Below, piece after piece: positions 1-8,551 of a DNA stretch of 64,000 nt. Position 1 is the stretch's first letter. Each line of letters opens with the position of its first letter. The DNA comes from DATHAP01 sp963762865 (lineage in GTDB: Bacteria; Actinomycetota; Actinomycetes; JACCUZ01): assembly GCA_963762865.1 (NCBI GenBank), contig CAVXNC010000022.1, forward strand, positions 62,001-126,000. The letters are read 5' to 3'. Both the position numbers and the translations under genes were made by a program. The notes under the pieces are model-generated. The model was not told the DNA's origin and made no database searches. It saw nothing but the letters and a program-made list of their open reading frames with translations.

Positions 1-84
1 GCAGTTGACCTCGCAGTCCGACAGGAACGCGTAGTCGGCGATCGGCGGGAACGGGCTCCGCCCGGCGGCCTGCTGGTCGTGCAT
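1..84 (-). CDS. GH15 glucoamylase/trehalase-type glycosidase, N-terminal fragment
   Basis: Only the first 28 codons lie in the window; the gene runs off the left edge. The minus strand reads from an ATG at 84 and contains FPPIADYAFLSDCEVNC, a signature N-terminus of bacterial GH15 (glucoamylase/trehalase-like) proteins. An upstream in-frame GTG at 120 would add twelve residues and cannot be excluded. The gene is divergent from the M28 peptidase that starts at 128, leaving a very short shared promoter region. The function (alpha-glucoside or trehalose hydrolysis) is inferred from this short segment only. Confidence 0.6.
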   Translation of the reverse strand, partial: MHDQQAAGRSPFPPIADYAFLSDCEVNC

Positions 85-127
85 GTCCTGATGGTGGACC
101 TGTCGGTGGCCGATCGCCACACGTAGC

Positions 128-1177
128 GTGGACCGGGTGACGCGTACTCGGGCGCGGGCCGTCCGGCTGCAGGTTGCCGGGCCCCTCCTGGCGACGCTGC
201 TGGCGGTCCCGGCGGTGGGGTGCACGGCCGGGGACGAGGGCGGTGGCGGCGGGGCGACCGGGACCGCGAAACCGCCGGGGTCCTCGATGCGCGGGCAGGA
301 GAAGCAGACGTCGCCCACGCCCTCCGGGTCGCAGTCGCCGGTGCCGGGCTCGCCGTCGGAGGTCACGCCGTCGGAGGCCGTGAGCTTCGACCGGGGCGCG
401 GCGATGAGCACCGTCCGGAGGCTGGCCCGGGGCGGTGCCCGCGAGGCGACCTCGGCGCAGTTCCGCGAGGCGGCCGACGACGTGCAGGCCCGCTTCGCCG
501 AGCTGGGCTACACCGTGCGACGTCAGGCGTTCCCGGTCCCGGCCGGGGTTTCGTGGGGGGTCGAGGTCGGCTCCGGGACGACGTACAACGTCATCGCGCA
601 GCCGCCCGACTTCGACCCGACCCGGCCGCACCTGCTGGTGGGCGCCCACCTCGACACGGTGCCGCAGGCGCCGGGCGCCGAGGACAACGCAAGCGGTGTG
701 GCCGTGGTGCTCGAGACGGCGCGGCTGGCTGCGGAAGGCGGCACGCGGCTTCCGGTGGTGTGGGTGGCCTTCGGCGCCGAGGAGCCGCGCGGTCCCGGTG
801 ACGACGAGCACCACTTCGGGTCGCGAGCGTACGTCCGGCGGCTCGACGGGGCCGAGCGTGCCGCGCTGCGGGGCATGGTGGCGCTGGACCGTGTGGGCGT
901 GCCCGGCCGGGTACCGGTCTGCACCGGCGGGCTGTCACCCCTGCGGCTGCGCCGCGCGCTGCTGTCCGCGGCCGACGAGGTCAGCGTCCCGGCGAGAGCC
1001 TGCGACAACCGCACGAGCGACCACTGGCCCTTCGAGAAGGCCGGTCTGACGGTGGCCCGGCTCGGCGGCATCGACTACGCCGGCTACCACTCACCGCGCG
1101 ACCGTGCGTCGGTGGTCAGCCCACGCCAGCTCGACCGGGTCGGTCGGGTCCTCTGGCAGTGGCTGGGGCAGCGCTGA
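128..1177 (+). CDS. M28 family metallopeptidase, secreted lipoprotein
   Basis: 349 residues. The N-terminus is a lipoprotein signal with the lipobox AVGC near residue 32, followed by a low-complexity Gly/Ser/Pro linker to about residue 90, so the enzyme should be anchored outside the cytoplasmic membrane. The catalytic domain has the ordered M28 zinc motifs: GAHLDTV, EDNASGV, GAEEPRG, a later LDRVG, and SDHWPF/GYHSP near the C-terminus. M28 enzymes are aminopeptidases or related amidohydrolases with two zinc ions; the substrate cannot be read from sequence. GTG at 128 gives a complete signal peptide; a second GTG at 137 is possible. It stands alone and converges on the CapA gene. Confidence 0.85.
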   Translation: MDRVTRTRARAVRLQVAGPLLATLLAVPAVGCTAGDEGGGGGATGTAKPPGSSMRGQEKQTSPTPSGSQSPVPGSPSEVTPSEAVSFDRGAAMSTVRRLARGGAREATSAQFREAADDVQARFAELGYTVRRQAFPVPAGVSWGVEVGSGTTYNVIAQPPDFDPTRPHLLVGAHLDTVPQAPGAEDNASGVAVVLETARLAAEGGTRLPVVWVAFGAEEPRGPGDDEHHFGSRAYVRRLDGAERAALRGMVALDRVGVPGRVPVCTGGLSPLRLRRALLSAADEVSVPARACDNRTSDHWPFEKAGLTVARLGGIDYAGYHSPRDRASVVSPRQLDRVGRVLWQWLGQR

Positions 1178-1220
1178 CCGCGGTTCGCAGTCCGGCTCGC
1201 TGCCGCGGTGAGCGTCGCGG

Positions 1221-2666
1221 TCAGCCGGCGTGCGATCCGCGCAGCGGTGCCGTGCTGGCTCGCCAGACGTCGGCCAGGATCGCGTCTCCCCTCGCACCTT
1301 GCGCCCGGCGCGGCGCGAAGTCGGCACCGATGACGTAGGGCACCAGCCGGGCGCTCTTGAGCGCCGCACCCCAGAAGGTCAGCTCGAGGACGAACCCCTC
1401 GTTGGTCTGCTGCGTGTCCATGTCGAAGACGAAGTTGCCGAGCGAGTAGGCGATCAGCCCGTCCCCGACGGCCTCGACCCCCTGCACCCAGTGCGGGTGC
1501 CCGCCCGCGACCACGTCGGCCCCGGCCCGCACCAGCGCGCGGGCGACCACGCGCTGGTCGCGGACGGTGCCGTGCGTGTACTGCGTGCCCCAGTGCGGCA
1601 CCACGAGCACCACGTCGACCTGCCGGTCCAGCCGTCGCACGATGCCGAGCACCCGGCGGAGGTCACCCTCGTCGAGGGGCCCGGTGCGTGGCTGCATGCG
1701 CAGGCGCAGCGCGCCAGGAGACTCGGCCGTCGCGGCCGGTGTCTCCCCGATCGCGTCGAAGGCGACGACGCCGAACGTGGTGCCGTCGCGCTCGACCACC
1801 ACCGGCCGGGCTGCTGCGGCCAGGTCGCGGCCGGCACCGACCGGCCGGAAGCCACCGGCCCGCAGCCGCTCGACCGTCCGGACCAGCGCGCGTGGCCCGT
1901 AGTCGCCGGAGTGGTTGTTGGCCATCGACAGGACGTCGAAGCCGGCGAGGCGTAGCCCGCGCCGCACGTCGGGGCGCGCGCCGAAGGAGTCACCCCCCTG
2001 TCGGGGGGCACCCGCCTTCGACAGCGTGCTCTCCAGGTTGCCGATCGTCAGGTCGGCGGCGGCCAGCCGATCGGCCATCGGTCGCAGGGCCGCGCGCGGG
2101 TCGCCGACCGCTGCCAGCCGGTCGCCGACCTGGCGCCCCAGCATGACGTCGCCGGTGACGGTCACGGTCGTCACCCGGTCGGGCAGCGGCGTCGCGCCGG
2201 CCACCTCGACCGTGGGGGCGTACGACGTCGGGTCTCGCAGCGGGTCGATGCCGTCGACCCGCGCGACGCCGACCCGGGGACCCACGTCGGTGGCCGGCAC
2301 GACCGCGACCGCGGCGCGGGACCGGCGGACCGTCGCGAGGTCCGCGACGACCAGCCGACGCCCGGGCTCGCCGAGCTGCGACCAGGACCGCACCTCGCCG
2401 GAGCGAAGCTTCGCGACCTGCGCGCCGGTGAGCGAGAGGCCGTCCCGGGTCGGGTGCACGGCGACCGCCAGCGGGACGGTCACGACCGGGGCCGGAGGCG
2501 CCGACTCGCTCCCGGACGCGGTGGACGACGACGCGGGCGGGGCAGCCGACGACGCGCCCGGGTCGGGTGGTGCCGCCCGCTCGGCGTCGGCCGTGCAGCC
2601 CGCGGCCATGGTCGCGATCAGCACGAGCAGGGCAGGGGTCGCCCGGCGGGCGGCGGTCAGCACCAT
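1221..2666 (-). CDS. CapA/PgsA-family metallophosphatase-like lipoprotein
   Basis: 481 residues with a lipoprotein signal (lipobox MAAGC near residue 24) and a Ser/Ala/Pro-rich linker. From about residue 165 it carries the CapA fold motifs: VTVTGDVMLGR, GNLESTLS, MANNHSGDYG, VPHWGTQY, GGHPHWVQG and YSLGNFVFD. This is the calcineurin-like family named after the capsule poly-gamma-glutamate protein CapA. Many actinobacterial members are not linked to capsule genes, and none are here, so a polyglutamate role is not supported. Residues before the domain (about 60-160) do not match anything I recognise. The orientation is convergent with the M28 gene. Confidence 0.8.
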   Translation of the reverse strand: MVLTAARRATPALLVLIATMAAGCTADAERAAPPDPGASSAAPPASSSTASGSESAPPAPVVTVPLAVAVHPTRDGLSLTGAQVAKLRSGEVRSWSQLGEPGRRLVVADLATVRRSRAAVAVVPATDVGPRVGVARVDGIDPLRDPTSYAPTVEVAGATPLPDRVTTVTVTGDVMLGRQVGDRLAAVGDPRAALRPMADRLAAADLTIGNLESTLSKAGAPRQGGDSFGARPDVRRGLRLAGFDVLSMANNHSGDYGPRALVRTVERLRAGGFRPVGAGRDLAAAARPVVVERDGTTFGVVAFDAIGETPAATAESPGALRLRMQPRTGPLDEGDLRRVLGIVRRLDRQVDVVLVVPHWGTQYTHGTVRDQRVVARALVRAGADVVAGGHPHWVQGVEAVGDGLIAYSLGNFVFDMDTQQTNEGFVLELTFWGAALKSARLVPYVIGADFAPRRAQGARGDAILADVWRASTAPLRGSHAG

Positions 2667-2899
2667 CGCCCGCTGAACGCGGGAACGCCCCGAGGTCGTT
2701 CCGACGGCGGTCCGGGGTCAGCCTGGGGGATATGTCGGGCACTCGGCACCTCAGGTCACCGCAGGGTCACGATGCGTCGTCGACGGGGTTACGCCAGGCG
2801 TGTCGGACGCGCGAAATGGCCGCCGCGGACGGCCTCCCGTCGCTACGGTGTGCCCCGACGCCGACCGGCGTACGACGGGGAACGGCAAGGGGGCAAGAC

Positions 2900-3343
2900 A
2901 TGCGTGGCGCATACCGGACCGTTGCAGGTCTCATCGCGCTGGGAGTTCTCGTGCAGGCGGCCGCGGTCGCCGGCGGCTGGTTCGGAACCATCCACGAGGT
3001 CGACGACGGGGCCACGATCACCTCGGACTACGAGGGCAACTTCGGGCACGCCCTGCACGGCATCAACGGCATGATGATCATGCCGCTCCTCGGCCTGGTG
3101 CTCTTCATCATCGCGTTCCTCGCCAAGATCCCCGGCGGCGTCAAGTTCGCCGGCCTCACGTTCCTGGCGATCATCGTCCAGATCGCGCTGGCGTTCATCT
3201 CCTTCGGGGTCCCGGCCATCGGGGCGCTGCACGGCATCAACGCGTTCGTCGTGTTCGGCCTGGCACTGATGTGCATCCGCCGAGCGGCGGCAGCGCAGGT
3301 CGCTGAGCCGGCGACCGCGCCGGGGGCCACCGCACCTGTCTGA
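2900..3343 (+). CDS. Small four-helix membrane protein of unknown function
   Basis: 147 residues from an ATG at 2900 with a good ribosome binding site (AAGGGGGC). Four hydrophobic segments are visible: residues about 8-28, 55-75, 78-103 and 106-130, with an acidic outside loop after the first helix and a short cytoplasmic tail. The protein looks like the small DUF-type integral membrane proteins often annotated as hypothetical in actinomycetes. It lies just ahead of the multicopper oxidase, which starts about 40 bp further on in the same direction, so the two may be co-transcribed and the protein may assist the oxidase. That link is inference from position only. Confidence 0.75.
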   Translation: MRGAYRTVAGLIALGVLVQAAAVAGGWFGTIHEVDDGATITSDYEGNFGHALHGINGMMIMPLLGLVLFIIAFLAKIPGGVKFAGLTFLAIIVQIALAFISFGVPAIGALHGINAFVVFGLALMCIRRAAAAQVAEPATAPGATAPV

Positions 3344-3386
3344 CCGTCACCGACGACTGCGGTGGCTCAACGCCGCCGCAGTCGTC

Positions 3387-4865
3387 GTGCTGCTCGCACT
3401 CGTCGGCACCGTCGGCTGGTTCTGGTACCAGAGCCTGGTGCCCTCGACGTACTCCGTCATGGACATGGGCTACGCCGACTACGGCGGCGGGCCGACGGGC
3501 GGTCACGGGTCGACCGGCTCCGGAGGGCACGCCGGGCACGACATGTCCGGCGTCAGTGTCGCGGACCTGACCGGACCGACGACCGGCACGCCGGCCATGT
3601 CGGCCACGCTGGTCGCGCGTCAGGGCACGGTGCAGCTCGCGAGCGGCGAGACGGTCCAGGGCTACACGCTCAACGGCACGTCGCCCGGGCCGGAGCTCAC
3701 CGCGCGGGCCGGTGACCTCGTGCAGGTCACGCTTCGCAACAAGGACGTCCGTGGCGGCGTCACCCTGCACTGGCACGGCATCGACGTGCCCAACGCCGAG
3801 GACGGCGTCGCCGGTGTGACGCAGGACGCCGTGCCGATCGGCGGGTCGCACGTCTACCGGTTCGTCGTGCCCGACGCCGGCACCTACTGGTACCACTCCC
3901 ACCAGGTGTCCCACGAGCAGGTGCGCGGCGGGCTCTTCGGCACCTTCGTCGTCGCGCCGCCGATCGAGACCACCGGCACCGACCTGGTCGCACCCGCCGC
4001 CGACGTGCTCGCCGTCGTCCACACCTACGACGGCCGGCGGACCGTCAACGGGTCGACCGGGGTCTCGCGGGCCGAGGTGCCGGGTGGTTCGGTGGCTCGG
4101 GTCCGCGTCGTCAACACCGACAGCGCGGCGGCCCGCGTCTGGGTCAGCGCGGCTCCGTACCGCGTCGTCGCGATCGACGGGCGCGACATCGCCGGCGGGG
4201 CGGACATCGTCGGCAAGGCGCTGCTCGTCCCGGCCGGGGGTCGGGCCGACATCGATGTGGACGTGCCGCTCACCGGCACCCAGGTGGACGTCGGTGGCAA
4301 CGCTGCCCTCTTCGTGGGGCCGGCTGGCGGCAGGGTCACGGCCGAGCCGGAGCCGCAGGTCGACGTCGACCTGCTGTCCTACGGGCGGCGGACCGGTGAG
4401 CTGCCCTTCGACCCGCAGCGGGCGGACCGCAGGTTCGACTACGACATCGGCCGCCGCATCGGCTTCCTCGACGGTCGACCGGGCTTCTGGTGGACCATCA
4501 ACGGGCACCAGTTCCCGGACGTCCCGATGTACGTCGTGGACGAGGGGGACGTCGTCGTGATGACCGTCAGCAACGGCAGCGGTGAGCCGCACCCGATGCA
4601 CCTGCACGGCCACCACGCGGTCGTGCTCAGCCGCAACGGCGTGGAGTCGACCGGCGCGCAGTGGTGGATCGACTCGCTCCAGGTCGATGACGGCGACAGC
4701 TACGACATCGGGTTCGTGGCGGACAACCCGGGCATCTGGATGGACCACTGCCACAACCTGCCGCACGCTGCGCAGGGCCTGGTCGCGCACCTGGCCTACA
4801 ACGGCGTCCGCGAGCCCTTCGTCGTCGGCCGCGAGGTCGGCGACGCGCACAACCAGCCGGAGTAG
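3387..4865 (+). CDS. Multicopper oxidase, membrane-anchored
   Basis: 492 residues with one N-terminal hydrophobic anchor and then a Gly/His-rich segment. All four copper-binding motifs are present in order: HWHGIDVPN, YWYHSHQVSHEQ, HPMHLHGHH and HCHNLPHAAQGL. The trinuclear and type 1 copper sites therefore look complete. The spacing fits a three-domain oxidase of the laccase/CueO type acting outside the membrane; the substrate (phenols, Cu(I), Mn(II)) is undetermined. The start is uncertain. GTG at 3387 is the first plausible initiator, but the in-frame coding-like sequence upstream (read back to 3342) contributes to the hydrophobic segment, so an upstream non-ATG start is possible. It is preceded by a small membrane protein. 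Confidence 0.85.
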   Translation: MLLALVGTVGWFWYQSLVPSTYSVMDMGYADYGGGPTGGHGSTGSGGHAGHDMSGVSVADLTGPTTGTPAMSATLVARQGTVQLASGETVQGYTLNGTSPGPELTARAGDLVQVTLRNKDVRGGVTLHWHGIDVPNAEDGVAGVTQDAVPIGGSHVYRFVVPDAGTYWYHSHQVSHEQVRGGLFGTFVVAPPIETTGTDLVAPAADVLAVVHTYDGRRTVNGSTGVSRAEVPGGSVARVRVVNTDSAAARVWVSAAPYRVVAIDGRDIAGGADIVGKALLVPAGGRADIDVDVPLTGTQVDVGGNAALFVGPAGGRVTAEPEPQVDVDLLSYGRRTGELPFDPQRADRRFDYDIGRRIGFLDGRPGFWWTINGHQFPDVPMYVVDEGDVVVMTVSNGSGEPHPMHLHGHHAVVLSRNGVESTGAQWWIDSLQVDDGDSYDIGFVADNPGIWMDHCHNLPHAAQGLVAHLAYNGVREPFVVGREVGDAHNQPE

Positions 4866-4896
4866 CCCGGCGCGACCCGCTACGCCAGGGCGACCG

Positions 4897-5985
4897 CTAC
4901 GCCAGGGCGACCCGGATGACGCGGTCGTCGGCCGATCCCGGCGAACCGCGGCCGTCGCGGTTGGACGTCGTGATCCACAGCGACCCGTCGGGCGCCCGCT
5001 TCACCTGACGGACCCGGCCGAAGCGGCCCGCGAAGTGCCGCCGCTTGCGGCCCGCGTTGTCGCCGTGCAGCGTCACGGAGTAGAGGCACTCGCCCTGCAG
5101 CGCCCCGAGCCAGGCGCGGCCGTTGGCGATCGCGAGGCCGGCCGGAGAGCAGGTCGACGTCGGCGACCACACCGCGAAGGGGTCACGGTAGCCGCCGTCA
5201 CCGTCGCCGCCCTCGACCCGCGGCCACCCGTAGTTGCCGCCGCGAACGATGCGGTTCAGCTCGTCCGCGCTCTTCTCGCCGAACTCGCTGGCCCACAGGT
5301 TCCCGCGTCGGTCGAAGGACAGGCCCTCGACGTTGCGGTGACCCATCGACCAGGTCCGGTTGCCGAACGGGTTGCCGGCCGGAGCTCCACCGGTCGGCGT
5401 GATGCGCAGCACCTTGCCGCCGAGCGAGGCGCGGCTCTGCGCGCGAGAGGAGTCCTCGCCGTCGCCGGTGCTCACGTAGAGCAGGCCGTCCGGGCCGAAC
5501 GCGAGCGCGCCTCCGTTGTGGTGCACGTTCATCGGGATACCACCGAGCACCAGGTGCCGCTTGCCGAGCCGGCCATCGGCGAGCCGCATCCGGACGACGC
5601 GGTTGTCGCTGCTCGTGGACAGGTAGGCGTAGACCCACCGGTTGCTGGCGAACCCTGGATGCAGGGCGAGCCCGAGAAGGCCGCTCTCGCCGAGGCTCGA
5701 GCGCTGGCTGAAGACCGTCAGGCTGTCGACCCGCCGCTTGCCGCCGCTGCGGCGCACCACGTACACGTCGCCGCTGTCCCGCTCGCCGACCAGGGCGTCG
5801 CCGTCGGGCAGGAAGGCGAGACCCCACGGTGTCGCGAGGTTCTTGGCCAGGACGCGGTCGACCCGAGGTGCGGCGAGAGCGGCCGTGGGCGCCACGACCC
5901 CGGACCCGGCGAGCAGTGCGCCGGTCCCGACGAGACCGGCCTTCAGCAGCGCCCGTCGGTCGATGGTGGTCACACGGTCGCGCAT
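4897..5985 (-). CDS. PQQ-dependent sugar dehydrogenase (glucose/sorbosone dehydrogenase family)
   Basis: 362 residues from an ATG at 5985 preceded by GGGAGGAGC; a longer reading from 6051 lacks such a site. The N-terminus DRRALLKAGLVG followed by a hydrophobic stretch and an Ala-rich cleavage region looks like a twin-arginine signal peptide. The rest is the six-bladed propeller of soluble aldose dehydrogenases: TPWGLAFLPDG, HPGFASNRWVYAY, NVHHNGGALAFGPDG, HRNVEGLSFDRRGNLW and ELNRIVRGGNYGWP. The expected role is periplasm-facing oxidation of a sugar with PQQ. No PQQ synthesis genes lie in the window. Confidence 0.85.
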   Translation of the reverse strand: MRDRVTTIDRRALLKAGLVGTGALLAGSGVVAPTAALAAPRVDRVLAKNLATPWGLAFLPDGDALVGERDSGDVYVVRRSGGKRRVDSLTVFSQRSSLGESGLLGLALHPGFASNRWVYAYLSTSSDNRVVRMRLADGRLGKRHLVLGGIPMNVHHNGGALAFGPDGLLYVSTGDGEDSSRAQSRASLGGKVLRITPTGGAPAGNPFGNRTWSMGHRNVEGLSFDRRGNLWASEFGEKSADELNRIVRGGNYGWPRVEGGDGDGGYRDPFAVWSPTSTCSPAGLAIANGRAWLGALQGECLYSVTLHGDNAGRKRRHFAGRFGRVRQVKRAPDGSLWITTSNRDGRGSPGSADDRVIRVALA

Positions 5986-6180
5986 GGGTGCAGCTCCTCC
6001 CACATCGGGTGGATTCGTCCGCACGAGGCTAACGGGGTCCCGTTGCGGCACCTGACGAAAGCATTACCCGCAAGGGGTGCTGGACCGGTTGACAGCGACG
6101 TACGCCCGGATGACCGTGACGGGAGAACGACGCCCGTCGATCCCGGGCGACGGGGTCACGTAGCACCCGGGGGTCCCATC

Positions 6181-7749
6181 GTGGACAGGCACGGCTCGGA
6201 GAGCTACTTCATCATCGGCGAGGGTCTGGTCGCGGAGGCCGGCGGCGGACGCGACCGGACCTTCACCGACGCGGTCGAGGCCGACGCACCGCCGTTCCGG
6301 TTCTCGCGGATGGGGCCGCGGGGGACCACGCTGCCGGAGGGGGCGCGGCGCCGGCTCGCCGTCGCGATGACGGCGAGCGGCGGCCGGGCCGGCACGATCC
6401 CGGCCGGGTTCACCTACCTCGGGCAGTTCGTCGACCACGACCTGACCTTCGACAAGACCAAGGTGATGCTCGGCGAGCACGTCTCGCCGTCCGAGCTGCT
6501 GCAGGGCCGCTCGCCGAGCCTCGACCTCGACTCGCTCTACGGTGCCGGGCCGCAGAGCGCCGGGTCCGCGAAGTTCTACACCGACGACCGGCACCTCAAG
6601 GTCGGCCGCACGGCGGCCGCCGGCGACCCGGCCATGGACGGCTTCGACCTGCCGCGCGCCGGGACCGGTGCCACGAAGGCCGACAAGCGGCGGGCGCTGA
6701 TCCCGGACTTCCGCAACGACGAGAACCTCGCCGTGGCGCAGACCCACCTGGCGTTCATCCGCTTCCACAACCGCCTGGTCGACTCGCTGCCCGCGTCGAC
6801 GCCGGCGGCGCAGCGCTTCACACGGGCCCGGGAGCTCGCGGTCAAGCACTACCAGTGGATGGTGTGGCACGACTTCCTGCCGCGGATCTGCGCCAGGGGT
6901 GTGCTCAACAGCGTCATGTCCGGCGGCCGCAAGGCCTTCGAGGTGTCCGCCGACCCGACCCAGGTGCCGACCATGCCGGTCGAGTTCTCGGTGGGCGCCT
7001 ACCGCCTCGGTCACAGCATGATCCGCCGGTCGTACAACTGGAACGCGCGCTTCCCGGGGGAGCAGGGCACCCTGCAGTTCCTCTTCGCCTTCTCGTCGAC
7101 GAGCGGCGACCTGCTCGGCGGACTGCGCCTGCCGAGCAACTGGATCGCCGACTTCCGGCGGCTCTACGACTTCTCCGAGGTGGGCCGCGCGGACCTGGCC
7201 GCCCCCGGCGGCCTCAACAGGGCGATGGCGATCGACACCCGGCTGACCCACCTGCTGGCGAACCTGCCGACGCGGTCCTTCGGGGGTCCCGCGGCGTCGC
7301 GCGGTGACCCCGCCCGCAACCTCGCTTTCCGCAACCTCACGCGAGGTTCGATGCTCAAGCTCGCGTCCGGCCAGCAGATGGCCGGCTTCCTGCGGCGGCA
7401 CGGCGTGCCGGTCACGACGCTGACCCGCGCGCAGCTGCGCGACGGCCGCAACGGCGCGTCGCTCGACGACCTCACCGCCGCACAGCGCGACGCGGTGCTC
7501 ACCAAGACACCGCTCTGGTTCTACGTGCTCCGGGAGGCGGAGCTCAACAACGGCAAGCTCAAGGGCGTCGGCGCGCGCATCGTCGCCGAGACGGTGCACC
7601 GGGCGATGCAGGGCAGCACGTTCTCGATCGTGCGCGACCCGACCTGGCGGCCGACGCTCGGCCCGGACAGCTCGACCTTCCGGATGACCGACCTGCTGAT
7701 GTTCGCGTTCGAGGGGAAGAAGAGGCTGCTGGCGCCGCTCGGCAACTAG
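6181..7749 (+). CDS. Animal-type heme peroxidase family protein
   Basis: 522 residues from a GTG at 6181 with a GGGGGT site upstream. No signal peptide is evident. The segment GQFVDHDLTF carries the distal His and the heme-linking/calcium Asp typical of the animal peroxidase superfamily. LDSLYGAGPQ, LIPDFRNDENLAVAQTHL, FIRFHNRLVD and YRLGHSMIRRSYN follow in order; the last contains the expected proximal His. Bacterial members of this family are scattered and mostly uncharacterised. The gene sits between a PQQ dehydrogenase and xthA and is convergent with the latter, with 3 bp between the ends. Confidence 0.85.
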   Translation: MDRHGSESYFIIGEGLVAEAGGGRDRTFTDAVEADAPPFRFSRMGPRGTTLPEGARRRLAVAMTASGGRAGTIPAGFTYLGQFVDHDLTFDKTKVMLGEHVSPSELLQGRSPSLDLDSLYGAGPQSAGSAKFYTDDRHLKVGRTAAAGDPAMDGFDLPRAGTGATKADKRRALIPDFRNDENLAVAQTHLAFIRFHNRLVDSLPASTPAAQRFTRARELAVKHYQWMVWHDFLPRICARGVLNSVMSGGRKAFEVSADPTQVPTMPVEFSVGAYRLGHSMIRRSYNWNARFPGEQGTLQFLFAFSSTSGDLLGGLRLPSNWIADFRRLYDFSEVGRADLAAPGGLNRAMAIDTRLTHLLANLPTRSFGGPAASRGDPARNLAFRNLTRGSMLKLASGQQMAGFLRRHGVPVTTLTRAQLRDGRNGASLDDLTAAQRDAVLTKTPLWFYVLREAELNNGKLKGVGARIVAETVHRAMQGSTFSIVRDPTWRPTLGPDSSTFRMTDLLMFAFEGKKRLLAPLGN

Positions 7750-7752
7750 CCG

Positions 7753-8526
7753 TCAACCGAGGTCGACGACGACGGGCGCGTGGTCGCTCGGCCCCTTGCC
7801 CTTGCGCGCCTCCCGGTCGACGTAGGCGTCGGTGACCGAACCCGCCAGCGGCGGCGTCGCGTAGACCAGGTCGATGCGCATCCCGAGGTTCTTGTGGAAG
7901 TTGCCGGCCCGGTAGTCCCAGTAGGTGAACGGGTGGTCGTACTTCAGCGGCCGCGGCACGACGTCGACCAGCCCGACGTCCAACAGCGCCGCCAGCGCGG
8001 CACGCTCCGGCGGAGTGACGTGGGTCGACTCGGTGAACACCGCGGGGTCCCAGACGTCGGCGTCGGTCGGCGCGACGTTGAAGTCGCCCATGACCGCGAG
8101 CCGGTCGGTGCGCGCCACGTCCGCCGCGACGACGTCCCGCAGCGACGCGAGCCAGGCGAGCTTGTAGCGGTAGTGGTCGTGACCCGGCTCGCGGCCGTTG
8201 GGCACATAGACGCTCCACAGTCGTACGTCGCCACAGCTGGCCCCGACGGCCCGCGCCTCGGGGTCGGGGTAGCCGGGTCCGCCCGCCAGCCCGCGCACCA
8301 CGTCGTCGAGGCCGACCTTCGACAGGATCGCGACGCCGTTCCACCGGCCGTCGCCGTGGCTGGCGACCTGGTAGCCCAGCTCGCGGACCGCGTCGGCCGG
8401 GAAGCCGTCATCGGCGATCTTCGTCTCCTGCAGGCACACGGCGTCGGGCGCGGTGTCCTGCAGCCACTCGAGGAGTCGCGGCAGGCGGGCGACCACCGAG
8501 TTGACGTTCCAGGTGGCGATGCGCAC
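7753..8526 (-). CDS. xthA: Exodeoxyribonuclease III
   Basis: 257 residues from a GTG at 8526. The protein begins with RIATWNVNSV and continues with LQETKI, NGVAILS, YVPNGR, KLAWLASL, MGDFNVAPTD and SDHAPVVVDLG, the complete motif series of the exonuclease III/AP endonuclease family (Mg-binding Glu in QETK, catalytic Asp/Asn in GDFN, His in SDHAP). It acts in base-excision repair by cutting at abasic sites and trimming 3' ends. It lies on the same strand as the SH3 protein upstream, with 25 bp between them. Confidence 0.93.
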   Translation of the reverse strand: MRIATWNVNSVVARLPRLLEWLQDTAPDAVCLQETKIADDGFPADAVRELGYQVASHGDGRWNGVAILSKVGLDDVVRGLAGGPGYPDPEARAVGASCGDVRLWSVYVPNGREPGHDHYRYKLAWLASLRDVVAADVARTDRLAVMGDFNVAPTDADVWDPAVFTESTHVTPPERAALAALLDVGLVDVVPRPLKYDHPFTYWDYRAGNFHKNLGMRIDLVYATPPLAGSVTDAYVDREARKGKGPSDHAPVVVDLG

Positions 8527-8551
8527 GGGTCGCTGTCCTGCCGACGGCCGG

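Noticed and set aside
3237..4850. Long minus-strand frame opposite the multicopper oxidase
   Set aside because: The plus-strand copper motifs are complete; the minus frame has no recognisable features.
4582..7749. A 1055-codon open frame spanning three genes
   Set aside because: Only its last half (from 6181) is the peroxidase; the first part is antisense to the PQQ dehydrogenase and reads as Arg/Ala/Pro-rich shadow, a usual effect of high GC.
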